Assembly: GCA_963666825.2 (NCBI GenBank)
Contig: OY763044.2
Span: 5,084,001 to 5,148,000, forward strand
Origin: Saccharicrinis sp963666825
GTDB lineage: Bacteria; Bacteroidota; Bacteroidia; Bacteroidales; Marinilabiliaceae
Direction of reading: 5' to 3'
DNA: 64,000 nt
The notes under the pieces were generated by a model. That model saw only the letters and a program-made list of their open reading frames with translations, ran no database searches and had not been told where the DNA came from. Both the position numbers and the translations under genes were made by a program. Shown one piece after another: positions 9,152-16,612 of the stretch; within the stretch, counting starts at the first letter, position 1; every line of letters starts with the position of its first letter.

Positions 9152-9601
9152 ATGCATAAAATTAGATTAACAAAAGAGTTCCGGTTTGAGATGGCTCATG
9201 CCTTATGGAATTATGATGGTTTGTGTAAGCATTTTCATGGACATTCGTATGTTTTAAGGGTTACAGTAATAGGGACTCCTAATGATGATTCTCAAAGTCC
9301 AAAGTATGGTATGGTGATGGACTTTGGCCAGTTAAAAGCTATTGTAAACGAAGAAGTTGTTGATCGATTAGATCACTGTGTTGTAATATACAAGGATGCC
9401 GATCATCAGGAATTTACAAGTATACCACAAATGGGTGAGCGAGTAGTTCTGACTGATTATCAACCTACATGTGAAAACATGATTGTTGAAATGGCTCAAC
9501 GTATTTCTTCCCGATTACCCAATGAAGTAAAATTACATAGTTTAAGATTAAATGAAACAGCGAATTCTTTTGCAGAATGGTATGCTGAGGATAATCAATA
9601 G
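9152..9601 (+). CDS. queD: 6-carboxy-5,6,7,8-tetrahydropterin synthase / PTPS family
   Basis: A 149-residue member of the 6-pyruvoyl-tetrahydropterin synthase fold, converting dihydroneopterin triphosphate to 6-carboxytetrahydropterin for queuosine (7-deazaguanine) synthesis. The zinc ligands are the His of FEMAHAL and the pair in HFHGHSY, the catalytic Cys is in GLCKHFHGH, and the substrate-binding Glu is in LNETANSF. QueC/QueE partners are not nearby. An insertion sequence begins 15 bases after its stop, so its original downstream terminator is now 1.4 kb away. Confidence 0.9.
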   Translation: MHKIRLTKEFRFEMAHALWNYDGLCKHFHGHSYVLRVTVIGTPNDDSQSPKYGMVMDFGQLKAIVNEEVVDRLDHCVVIYKDADHQEFTSIPQMGERVVLTDYQPTCENMIVEMAQRISSRLPNEVKLHSLRLNETANSFAEWYAEDNQ

Positions 9602-9616
9602 TTGTTTTTATTGATA

Positions 9617-9641
9617 TGTCTAGTCCTGAAATAGCGTTACA
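9617..9641 (+). repeat. Left terminal inverted repeat of the IS3 element
   Basis: It starts TGTCTAGTCCTGAAATAG and matches the reverse complement of 10987-11011 at 20 of 25 positions. Confidence 0.8.
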
Positions 9642-9658
9642 TAATACAAGGTAATGTT

Positions 9659-10093
9659 ATGAAAGATAAGATTAAAAGCTTGTATATCAAGCGAACTCAA
9701 AAAGACTACAGTTTAAGTTTTAAATTATCGGTGGTCCAAGAAGTGGAAAGTGGATCTATAGGCATTTGCGCAGCCGCACGAAAGTATGGAATACAAAGTC
9801 ATGGAACGATAACGGAATGGCGAAGAAAATATGGTACCTTTGATAGAAGTTACCAAACAAACAGCCGCATGTCAAAAACACCTCAACAGAAAATATTTGA
9901 ACTAGAACAGAAGGTCAGATTACTAGAAAAAGAGAAAATATTCCTTGAACAAGAGATGATCAATGCTAGTGATAAAGCTAATATATTAGATCGATTGATA
10001 CTTCTTGCAGAACAGGAATATGGAATCAAGGTAAGAAAAAACTCCTTGCCCGAACAATCGGAAGCTACGCCAAAGAATTCAAGAAAGCGATAG
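9659..10093 (+). CDS. IS3-family transposase OrfA
   Basis: A 144-residue upstream transposase protein. Residues about 15-60 form a helix-turn-helix (SLSFKLSVVQEVESGSIG ... AARKYGI ... TITEWRRKYG) that binds the terminal repeats, and residues about 80-105 form a leucine-zipper coiled coil (KIFELEQKVRLLEKEKIFLE) for multimerisation. The gene ends in frame 2 while OrfB lies one base back, and a slippery heptamer sits 51 bases before its stop. Product alone is a DNA-binding regulator; the full transposase needs frameshifting. Confidence 0.92.
   Translation: MKDKIKSLYIKRTQKDYSLSFKLSVVQEVESGSIGICAAARKYGIQSHGTITEWRRKYGTFDRSYQTNSRMSKTPQQKIFELEQKVRLLEKEKIFLEQEMINASDKANILDRLILLAEQEYGIKVRKNSLPEQSEATPKNSRKR
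10036..10042 (+). promoter_or_regulatory. Programmed -1 frameshift site A_AAA_AAC
   Basis: In the OrfA frame the codons read AGA AAA AAC, giving the canonical slippery heptamer A_AAA_AAC. Slipping back one base leads directly into the OrfB frame, which is open from here (reading LLARTIGSYAKEFKKAIG before the first in-frame TTG at 10108). This is the standard IS3 mechanism for making the OrfAB transposase. I did not find a convincing stimulatory stem-loop downstream. Confidence 0.8.
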
Positions 10094-10107
10094 GAACTCT
10101 TTGTGGT

Positions 10108-10959
10108 TTGTTCGGGATCAGTCGCCAAAGCTATTATCGATCTGGATGGCGAGAGAAGAAGCAAAAAGATGTTGCAGCCGAAGTGGTTTCTTTGGTCACA
10201 GCTGTTAGGCTTGAGTTGCCCAGAATAGGAGCAAGAAAATTACAACATTTGCTTGAAGCCCCATTACGGGATTTAGGGGTGGGAAGAGATAAGCTTCTAT
10301 TAATACTAAGAGCTAACAATATGCTCATTAAACCATTACGTAGCTACCACACTACCACTAACTCAAAACACATGTTCAAGAAACACAAAAATTTAATCGA
10401 AGATATTGTGCCTTCAAGACCAGAACAAATTTGGGTTAGTGATATAACGTATATTGGAAGCCGAAACAACCATCGATATCTAGCTCTCATAACTGATGCA
10501 TATTCTAAAAAGATCGTTGGATATAACCTGTCGGACAGTTTAGAAGCCAATAGTTGTATCAAGGCGCTTAAAATGGCAGTTAAAGATAGAAAATATAAAG
10601 AAAAAGAATTGATACACCATTCTGACAGGGGGATTCAATATTGTTGTAATGCATATCAGGAACAATTAATTAAGCATAATCTGATCTGCTCTATGACAGA
10701 GTCTTACGATCCATGTGCCAACGCTGTTGCTGAAAGAGTTAATGGTATTTTAAAACAAGAATTCATGTTAGAACAATATAGTTTAAATGCTCCTATGCTA
10801 GAGCAATTAGTGAAGCAAAGCATTAGAAAATACAACGAAATGCGTCCTCATCTATCATGTAGATTATTAACGCCAAATCAAATGCATCGTCAGGATAAGA
10901 TTGCGATAAGAACCTATAAAAAAGTAACAGTCCACAAGGGTACCCTTGTGGACTGTTAA
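10108..10959 (+). CDS. IS3-family transposase OrfB (DDE integrase core)
   Basis: The catalytic half of the transposase. After an HTH_21-like segment, the retroviral-integrase-type core carries the DDE residues in VSDITYIG (first Asp), HHSDRGIQY (second Asp) and NAVAERVNGILK (Glu), with the C-terminal KYNEMRPHLS motif. The coordinates start at the first possible codon, a TTG; in practice it is probably made mostly as the -1 frameshift fusion with OrfA, so the coding frame really opens at about 10042. No disruption is seen. Confidence 0.93.
   Translation: MFGISRQSYYRSGWREKKQKDVAAEVVSLVTAVRLELPRIGARKLQHLLEAPLRDLGVGRDKLLLILRANNMLIKPLRSYHTTTNSKHMFKKHKNLIEDIVPSRPEQIWVSDITYIGSRNNHRYLALITDAYSKKIVGYNLSDSLEANSCIKALKMAVKDRKYKEKELIHHSDRGIQYCCNAYQEQLIKHNLICSMTESYDPCANAVAERVNGILKQEFMLEQYSLNAPMLEQLVKQSIRKYNEMRPHLSCRLLTPNQMHRQDKIAIRTYKKVTVHKGTLVDC
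10925..10958. repeat. Perfect 34-bp palindrome at the end of OrfB
   Basis: TAACAGTCCACAAGGGT is followed directly by its exact reverse complement, with no loop. It overlaps the last ten codons and the stop of OrfB. A hairpin here in mRNA could end or stabilise the transcript, or block read-in from flanking transcription. Confidence 0.85.
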
Positions 10960-10986
10960 GAATGTTATTAAATTAGTCCAATAATC

Positions 10987-11011
10987 TGTAACACTTATTT
11001 AGGACTAGTCA
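10987..11011 (-). repeat. Right terminal inverted repeat of the IS3 element
   Basis: It ends ACTTATTTAGGACTAGTCA and pairs with 9617-9641; the following ATA repeats the three bases before the element. Confidence 0.8.
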
Positions 11012-11027
11012 ATATAATAATAAAAGT

Positions 11028-11063
11028 AAAAGCCGGAAAACGGTGGGATGTTTTCCGGCTTTT
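11028..11063. terminator. Bidirectional terminator, originally behind queD
   Basis: AAAAGCCGGAAAAC (11028-11041) pairs perfectly with GTTTTCCGGCTTTT (11050-11063) across an 8-base loop. Without the insertion sequence it would begin only about 28 bases after the queD stop, so it is most likely the native queD terminator, shared with the convergent transporter gene. Confidence 0.9.
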
Positions 11064-11100
11064 TTAGGTTGTGTGAGTGATTAAACTCTTTAATATAACA

Positions 11101-12462
11101 TTATTCTTTTGTTTTTGCTACTTTTCCGTAAATAACTAAGGATATGGCAGATATTAATGCTATAGCTCCAAAATAGTACCAAATATAATGAGCGTGAGCA
11201 CTTGCTGCTTGCCATTCTGCAGTTCTACCCCCAAATTTTATAGGGTCTGGACAATATTTATCTAACAATACTCCTGACATAAGGAATCCAAATATACTAG
11301 ATAAAAATGAATGTAGGTGACTGAATCCTAAATATAAACCTTCTTCACCTTTGGGTGCCTGAAATGAAAAATACTCCAAAAATCGTGGTGAGATGAACGA
11401 TTCTGCTAAACCTTGAAATGCAATACCTACAATCATCATAAATGCAATAGGATGTAAACCTATTATATTCATTTCACCATGAAACATATTACCTGCAGCC
11501 ATACAAAATGCAGATACAGGCATTATAAACATACCTACAGTCATTGAATATAGGGCAGATCGTCTTTTCATTAATGAAGTTACTAATCCAACTGTTGTAA
11601 ATACTATCAAAGGATTTACATTGGCATACCAACTAGGTGAAGCGCTTTCCCCTGCCATACGTAATACATATTTTGGCATAGTTGCATAAAGTTGGTGCTG
11701 AACCATCCAGAAACCTGTAATAATTACAATTAGAACAACCAGTCTTACATTTGTTAAGACCTTTGTAAATGCAAACCAAATTTCTTTAAAAGATTTTCCT
11801 TCTCTTTGTTGAACTGATGGTTTAAAAAAGAAAAATACTGCAACTAAAGCTAAAACTGTCATTGCTGCAGAGAAGAAACTAATATTGATAAGTCCAACAT
11901 TACCCATTGCATCACGTAGTGGTTTTACTACTGTTTTTCCTGAGAATGCCCCAATATTCACAATTGTGTAAAATACAGAGAATCCCGTAGCTCTGTTTTC
12001 CGGACTTGTTTCTAATGAAACAGTACCTGTTATTACAGATTTTATAAAGCTTCCTCCAATAATTATCAGTGACATTACCGGTAAAATGGCATATTTAAAA
12101 TTACTTTCTCTAAGTCCGCTGAATTTTGTTTCAAATCCATATTCAGCTAAGCCCGCATTCTGGATGAAAGTAGGAAGTAATCCTAAACCTAAATATCCAA
12201 GTGATAGAAATGAAAATGCTATAAGTAAAGATTTTTTAAATCCAATTTTATCTGCATAAGCTCCGGCAAAAGTTGGTAGAAAATATAATAAACCTGAGAA
12301 TACACCTGCAATAGATGCAGCTTCAATATCTGAAAATGCTAAGATTCTTGATAAATAAAGCGTTATTACAATAAAGACACCATAATAAGCAGCTCTTTCT
12401 AATAATTCGGCAAAGTTTGCTGTCCAAAATGCCGCTGAAAAAGTTTTAAGTCTTCCCACCAT
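11101..12462 (-). CDS. MFS/POT-like transporter (proton-dependent oligopeptide type)
   Basis: A 453-residue integral membrane protein with about 12 hydrophobic segments. The first helix contains ANFAELLERAAYYGVFIVI, which matches the POT/PTR2 family signature (F..E..ERFSYYG), and GLLYFLPTFAGAYADKIGFKKSLL is the MFS loop 2-3 motif. It probably imports di- or tripeptides with protons, though substrate preference cannot be read here. I chose the ATG at 12462 (MVGRLKTFSAAFW); the longer frame opens with TTG and adds residues that precede the first helix without matching the family. It converges on queD and the IS. Confidence 0.8.
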   Translation of the reverse strand: MVGRLKTFSAAFWTANFAELLERAAYYGVFIVITLYLSRILAFSDIEAASIAGVFSGLLYFLPTFAGAYADKIGFKKSLLIAFSFLSLGYLGLGLLPTFIQNAGLAEYGFETKFSGLRESNFKYAILPVMSLIIIGGSFIKSVITGTVSLETSPENRATGFSVFYTIVNIGAFSGKTVVKPLRDAMGNVGLINISFFSAAMTVLALVAVFFFFKPSVQQREGKSFKEIWFAFTKVLTNVRLVVLIVIITGFWMVQHQLYATMPKYVLRMAGESASPSWYANVNPLIVFTTVGLVTSLMKRRSALYSMTVGMFIMPVSAFCMAAGNMFHGEMNIIGLHPIAFMMIVGIAFQGLAESFISPRFLEYFSFQAPKGEEGLYLGFSHLHSFLSSIFGFLMSGVLLDKYCPDPIKFGGRTAEWQAASAHAHYIWYYFGAIALISAISLVIYGKVAKTKE

Positions 12463-12669
12463 ACAAAAACTAAATAAAATCCATAAATCCAGCGCATAGT
12501 TAATAATAGATTCTAAGCTACAAAAAGACAAATGTCATAAAATAGAGAATTTGTTATCCGATGATTATTAATCTTTAATGTATTAGTAGTACCTCTAACG
12601 CTATTTTCATTGTGTGATTGTGATTTTGGTTCTTTATTTGGCTTTAATTGATTTTTGATGAATTTTGAC

Positions 12670-12699
12670 TTGATTCATTAGGTCCTTATTTTATTTTTG
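12670..12699 (+). promoter_or_regulatory. Bacteroidota-type promoter of recO
   Basis: TTG at 12670-12672 and TATTTTTG at 12692-12699 are 19 bases apart, matching the -33 TTTG / -7 TAnnTTTG arrangement. The -7 box lies 22 bases before the recO ATG. Confidence 0.55.
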
Positions 12700-12721
12700 T
12701 AATTAATATTTATTCATTTAC

Positions 12722-13450
12722 ATGATTGAGTCAACAAGAGGAATTGTTCTTACCCATACAAAATATGCTGAGAGTAGTATAATATCTCATATATACACTG
12801 AAAAGTTTGGTCTTCAGTCATATATGATCAATCAGGTAAGATCAAAAAAAAATAAGGGAAAAACTGTATTCTTACAGCCATTAACTCTTCTTGATCTTGA
12901 AGTATATCATACAGATAAGAAAACAATTCACCGGATCAAAGATTTTCGTGTCAATGTGCCATTTACACAAATACCATTTGAACCAGTAAGACAAAGTCTG
13001 GCTTTTTTTATTGCTGAAGTATTAAATAAGGCATTAAAACATGAAGACAGGTTAGCTTATGGCATGTTTGATTTTCTGCATCATAGTATTAGTGTAATGG
13101 ATGATTCAATAGAGGGGATACAGAATTATCATTTATTTCTTTTATTTAAACTTACTAAGTTACTGGGCTTTTATCCTCATTTTCAGGAAAAGTTAGAAAA
13201 GCACTTTTTTGATTTAAGAACCGGATTGTTTCAGGTAATGGAACCTTCTCATCCTGATTTTATGAACGTTTGGCAGGCTGATTTGTTATATCAGTTAAAA
13301 GAAGTAGATGTAGAATATTTGGCCAATATTCATCTTACAGGAACACAAAGGGCTGAGTTTATGGAAAAATTGTTGGATTATTATCATTTACATTTGTCCG
13401 GATTTTCAAACATCAAGTCATTCAGGGTTTTAAAAGAATTATTTAAGTAA
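12722..13450 (+). CDS. recO: DNA repair protein RecO
   Basis: A 242-residue RecO that helps load RecA on SSB-coated single strands with RecR. The N-terminal OB fold is recognisable (ESTRGIVLTHTKYAESSIISHIYTEKFGLQSYMI...KGKTVFLQPLTLLDLEVYH), followed by the helical domain. The four-cysteine zinc finger of many RecO proteins is absent, as is usual in Bacteroidota. It stands alone, with its own promoter-like boxes. Confidence 0.93.
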   Translation: MIESTRGIVLTHTKYAESSIISHIYTEKFGLQSYMINQVRSKKNKGKTVFLQPLTLLDLEVYHTDKKTIHRIKDFRVNVPFTQIPFEPVRQSLAFFIAEVLNKALKHEDRLAYGMFDFLHHSISVMDDSIEGIQNYHLFLLFKLTKLLGFYPHFQEKLEKHFFDLRTGLFQVMEPSHPDFMNVWQADLLYQLKEVDVEYLANIHLTGTQRAEFMEKLLDYYHLHLSGFSNIKSFRVLKELFK

Positions 13451-13463
13451 AATATCAAATGTA

Positions 13464-13484
13464 AAAGACTAAAGACTGAAGAAG
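13464..13484 (+). repeat. Short heptamer tandem repeat
   Basis: AAAGACT AAAGACT GAAGAAG follows recO. It belongs to the purine-rich heptamer tracts seen at several intergenic places in this window. Confidence 0.5.
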
Positions 13485-13655
13485 TAAAAAGTTTAAAAAA
13501 ATCTAATTCGATCATTTTAATATTCAACAATAAAAAAAACTTTGTAAATTGGTTATGCATATCATTTTGAAAATAGAATGTTATTGTTGTGCCAAAGCTG
13601 TAATGAGTTTGTTGAATATTTTATGCCAAACTTATTATGCCAGAACTAAAAGATT

Positions 13656-14789
13656 ATGATTATAAAAAATATAGAGAAATTTTCCTCTCCAAGAGAAATT
13701 GCTGAGTTTGCAAGAGAGTCAGACATGTTAAATATGGCTGAAAATTATTCAATGCAAAGTTGTCATCCGGATTTAACGGATCTGTTACATAAATATGTTC
13801 AGCCTTATGCAAACCAATCATCTTCAAAGTTTGGATTGTTAGAGTTGAGAGAGGCCATCTCTAAAAAAACTAAAAAGTTTTATGATTATGGTTATGATGC
13901 CAAAGAGGAAATAACTATTACTCATGGAATTAAGCCCTGCATTTTTGCTATTATGTTAGCAATGCTTAAGGAAGGTGATGAAGTTATTATTTTTGAACCG
14001 GCTCATAAAAGCTATGATGCAGCTATTAATATTACGGGTGCAAGAGTTGTATATGTAGAGTTAAAAGGACCCGAATTTAAGTTTGACTGGGAAGATGTAC
14101 AGAAAGTTGTTAATCCTAAAACCAGAATGATGATTATTAATAATCCTCATTTTCCAACAGGATCAACTTTATCTGAATTAGATGTGTTACGATTACAAAA
14201 AATCATCAATGGTACAAATATTCTGATTTTAAGTGATGAATCATTTGAGCACATTGTTTATGATAAAGAGATGCATCAAAGTGTAACTCTATATCCAAAA
14301 TTAAGAGAACGTAGCATCATTGTTTCATCTTTTAATGAAGTGTATAGCGTAAATAATTGGCATATTGCATATTGTATGGCTTCAGCTAAAATTATGAAAT
14401 CCATAAGGAGGGTTGTTTCTCTTTTAGCTGAAGGAGTTGGTTTACCATACCAGATGGCTTTGGTAGACTTTCTGGAAATGAAAAATGATTTTAAAAATCT
14501 GTCTGACTTTTATCAATCCAAAAGAGATATTTTGTTGGATGGATTGGACGAATCAGGTGTTTCATTTGTGCCCTCTAAATCTTCATATTACCAATTGATT
14601 TCAAGAAATGATAAATCAGATGAGACAGATGTTGATTTTGCGCAATTTCTGATGCGGGAATATGGTATTGCCGGAGTTCCATTGAGTTATTATTATCATC
14701 AGAAGACCAGATCAAAGTATCTGCGATTAAACTTTTCATTATCTGATGAGGAGCTGATTAAAGCAAATCAATTATTAAAGAAAATATAA
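13656..14789 (+). CDS. Class I/II aminotransferase-like protein lacking the PLP lysine
   Basis: A 377-residue fold-type I protein that aligns along its length with methionine/aromatic aminotransferases such as YbdL. The landmarks are displaced: the Schiff-base lysine of SSFGKTY is Glu (E228, SSFNEVY), the PLP-ring asparagine of PHNPTG is Phe (F166, PHFPTG), and the GW(R/K)xGY motif is NWHIAY. The PLP-N1 aspartate (SDESFEH, D194) and the substrate-carboxylate arginine (KYLRLNF) remain. A normal transaminase mechanism therefore looks impossible. It may be a ligand-binding or regulatory pseudoenzyme. The gene is intact and ends in a terminator, so it is not decaying. ATG start fits the family length. 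Confidence 0.85.
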   Translation: MIIKNIEKFSSPREIAEFARESDMLNMAENYSMQSCHPDLTDLLHKYVQPYANQSSSKFGLLELREAISKKTKKFYDYGYDAKEEITITHGIKPCIFAIMLAMLKEGDEVIIFEPAHKSYDAAINITGARVVYVELKGPEFKFDWEDVQKVVNPKTRMMIINNPHFPTGSTLSELDVLRLQKIINGTNILILSDESFEHIVYDKEMHQSVTLYPKLRERSIIVSSFNEVYSVNNWHIAYCMASAKIMKSIRRVVSLLAEGVGLPYQMALVDFLEMKNDFKNLSDFYQSKRDILLDGLDESGVSFVPSKSSYYQLISRNDKSDETDVDFAQFLMREYGIAGVPLSYYYHQKTRSKYLRLNFSLSDEELIKANQLLKKI

Positions 14790-14792
14790 CAG

Positions 14793-14827
14793 AAACAGGA
14801 GGCATAATTAATGTCTCCTGTTTTTAT
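14793..14827 (+). terminator. Intrinsic terminator
   Basis: AAACAGGAG (14793-14801) pairs with CTCCTGTTT (14815-14823), followed by TTTTT, just after the aminotransferase-like gene. Confidence 0.85.
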
Positions 14828-14862
14828 TTGGGCATATCTTAAATGGAGGCATATTGATATGA

Positions 14863-15318
14863 TTATTTTTGAGTTGACTCAATTGTTTGATCAATTGATG
14901 CTTTAATTTGATCCATTTTATAGTTTTTGTTTTCAAGCCATTCCATTGCTTTATTAACATTAAAAAAAATCCTTGATTTTATATTGGTGTTTTTTAGATA
15001 GTAAGAGAAAATGTATGCTTTAACAATGTCAAAAAACCTAGGCTTAATTACAATAGCATTAAATTTAAAATTTAATTTGTCAGCAATTCTTTTGATTGCT
15101 TCGTTTATAATTTTAGCATTCTGGGGATCATCTAAAATAAGGTCCTGAAGGTCGCATAAAGAAACAAAATCCTGATGAGGATAATCCTCAAGCATCTGGT
15201 CAATCGTACTACTAAAGAAAAGTGAAGATTCTTTGTTTTGATATCCTATTACTTTTAAATAGGCTATTTCATCTATGAGTCTAATGTGAAAATTATCAGT
15301 GTTGATTGCAAGTCTCAT
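14863..15318 (-). CDS. Small cytoplasmic protein, possibly SpoIIAA/STAS-like
   Basis: A 151-residue protein without signal peptide or membrane segment. The pattern DFVSLCDLQDLIL followed by a helix, then FNAIVIKPRFFDIVKAYIFSYYLKNTNIKSRIFFNVNKAMEWLE resembles the STAS/SpoIIAA-like proteins of Bacteroidota, which end with a strand and an AxxWL helix. This is a fold-level resemblance, not a function. It is a single gene on the minus strand between two plus-strand units, and its partner is unknown. Confidence 0.7.
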   Translation of the reverse strand: MRLAINTDNFHIRLIDEIAYLKVIGYQNKESSLFFSSTIDQMLEDYPHQDFVSLCDLQDLILDDPQNAKIINEAIKRIADKLNFKFNAIVIKPRFFDIVKAYIFSYYLKNTNIKSRIFFNVNKAMEWLENKNYKMDQIKASIDQTIESTQK

Positions 15319-15532
15319 AATAGATGATTTAGGGGGTTATTTATTATTCTTACTATACAAGTTCTTAAAAAAGAATTAATTATTCATAATAAAGTAGGAT
15401 TTTTTTATTGATTTTTACAGGAATGAATGATCCTTGATTTGTTCTTTTTCATTAATTATCAGTGTATAATGTAATTTCTGTACTTATTCATGTTAATTTT
15501 ATACTTTTACAGGGCAAAATTTCAGAGTTTTA

Positions 15533-16609
15533 ATGGGCATTGTAAGAAATATATTTGGTTTGGTAGGGGCTGAGCAAAAAGCAGATCAGCTTTTTCTGCT
15601 ATGGATAAGAAGTAAAGAGCAATTTCAATATTCATGTATTTATCCTCTTGTGATCAGGATTCCCTTCATGCAAAATCTATATTTTTTATTTTCAAAGTCA
15701 TTTGCTCATGAAAAGAAGATGTTTTTGCAGGCACGGAGGTATTATCTTAAAACAAAGTATAGAAAAGAGCAAAATCTTTTCTTATTAAGAAGAAATATTC
15801 ATCGTATAGAGAAAGGTCTTTTAATGAAGAATAGAAGGCGTGTATTTGCTTTAGATTATATTCAGGAAACTGTTGAAATGTATAAGTCTGTACAGAATAG
15901 TTCCCAAGAAAATATTCAATTACAATGGGTATATGATGTTTTGAATGAATATTTTAATGTAACAGATGAGGTGCCTGTAATAAAAAGAGCAAAACAAACT
16001 TTTATAACAATTAGCCAACCTGAAATTCTTCCGGGTAGATTTGTTCCTTATCAAAAGGGCAGTAATTCAAGAGATTACTATGAATCATTTAAAGCTTTAG
16101 CACACCAAAGAAAGTCTATTCGTTTTTTTGATAAGAATAGAATTCCGGAGAGGACAAAAGTTGATGAAGCAGTTGTTTTAGCCGGATTAGCTCCAAGTAG
16201 CTGTAATCGTCAACCTTTCCAGTTTAGAATTATTGATGATCCTGACTTGGTTAAGAAAGTAGCCAATATGCCTGGAGGAACTAAAGGATTTGCAGAGGAG
16301 ATTGTTGCTATGATTGTGGTAGTTGGACAAATGAATGTATCTCCAACTCTTGCGGATCGTCATTTAATGTATGTTGACGGAAGTTTAGCTTCAATGAGTT
16401 TAATGTTGGCACTGGAAAGTATGGGAATTGGTTCTTGTCCATTAAACTGGCCGGAGGATAAAAAGAAAGATGATCAAGTGTCCAGGCTATTGTGTTTAAA
16501 GAGTTATGAAAGACCTATTATGATGATTGCTTATGGATATGCTGATAATCATGAGAAAGTGGCATGTTCCGTTAGAAAATCTATAGATCAATTAAGAAAA
16601 TACAACTAG
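15533..16609 (+). CDS. Nitroreductase-fold protein in a polysaccharide cluster
   Basis: A 358-residue protein. The N-terminal about 190 residues are basic and helical with no recognised domain; the C-terminal part is a nitroreductase/FMN-binding fold (HQRKSIRFFDKNRIP, AGLAPSSCNRQPFQFRIIDD, MALESMGIGSCPLNWPEDK, PIMMIAYGYAD). It is the first gene of a tight three-gene unit: 3 bases separate it from a polysaccharide pyruvyl transferase, which overlaps a glycosyltransferase. Proteins of this type occur repeatedly in exopolysaccharide loci; a role in modifying a sugar or a redox step is inferred only from context. Confidence 0.82.
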   Translation: MGIVRNIFGLVGAEQKADQLFLLWIRSKEQFQYSCIYPLVIRIPFMQNLYFLFSKSFAHEKKMFLQARRYYLKTKYRKEQNLFLLRRNIHRIEKGLLMKNRRRVFALDYIQETVEMYKSVQNSSQENIQLQWVYDVLNEYFNVTDEVPVIKRAKQTFITISQPEILPGRFVPYQKGSNSRDYYESFKALAHQRKSIRFFDKNRIPERTKVDEAVVLAGLAPSSCNRQPFQFRIIDDPDLVKKVANMPGGTKGFAEEIVAMIVVVGQMNVSPTLADRHLMYVDGSLASMSLMLALESMGIGSCPLNWPEDKKKDDQVSRLLCLKSYERPIMMIAYGYADNHEKVACSVRKSIDQLRKYN

Positions 16610-16612
16610 TTT

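Larger units (their letters stand above)
9617..11011 (+). mobile_element. Complete IS3-family insertion sequence (about 1395 bp)
   Basis: The element carries the two overlapping-frame genes of an IS3 transposase and is bounded by imperfect terminal inverted repeats of 25 bp (20 of 25 positions match) that begin 5'-TG and end CA-3'. The trinucleotide ATA flanks it on both sides (9614-9616 and 11012-11014), a plausible 3-bp target duplication. An alternative frame with ends at 9621 and 11007 and GTC as duplication is also possible. Both ORFs and the DDE triad are intact, so it looks recently active. It is inserted between queD and a hairpin terminator. Confidence 0.9.

Noticed and set aside
13637..13705. 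A 22-codon frame starting MPELKDYDYKK overlapping the aminotransferase-like gene start
   Set aside because: It overlaps the stronger start at 13656 in another frame and ends quickly; no support as a leader peptide.
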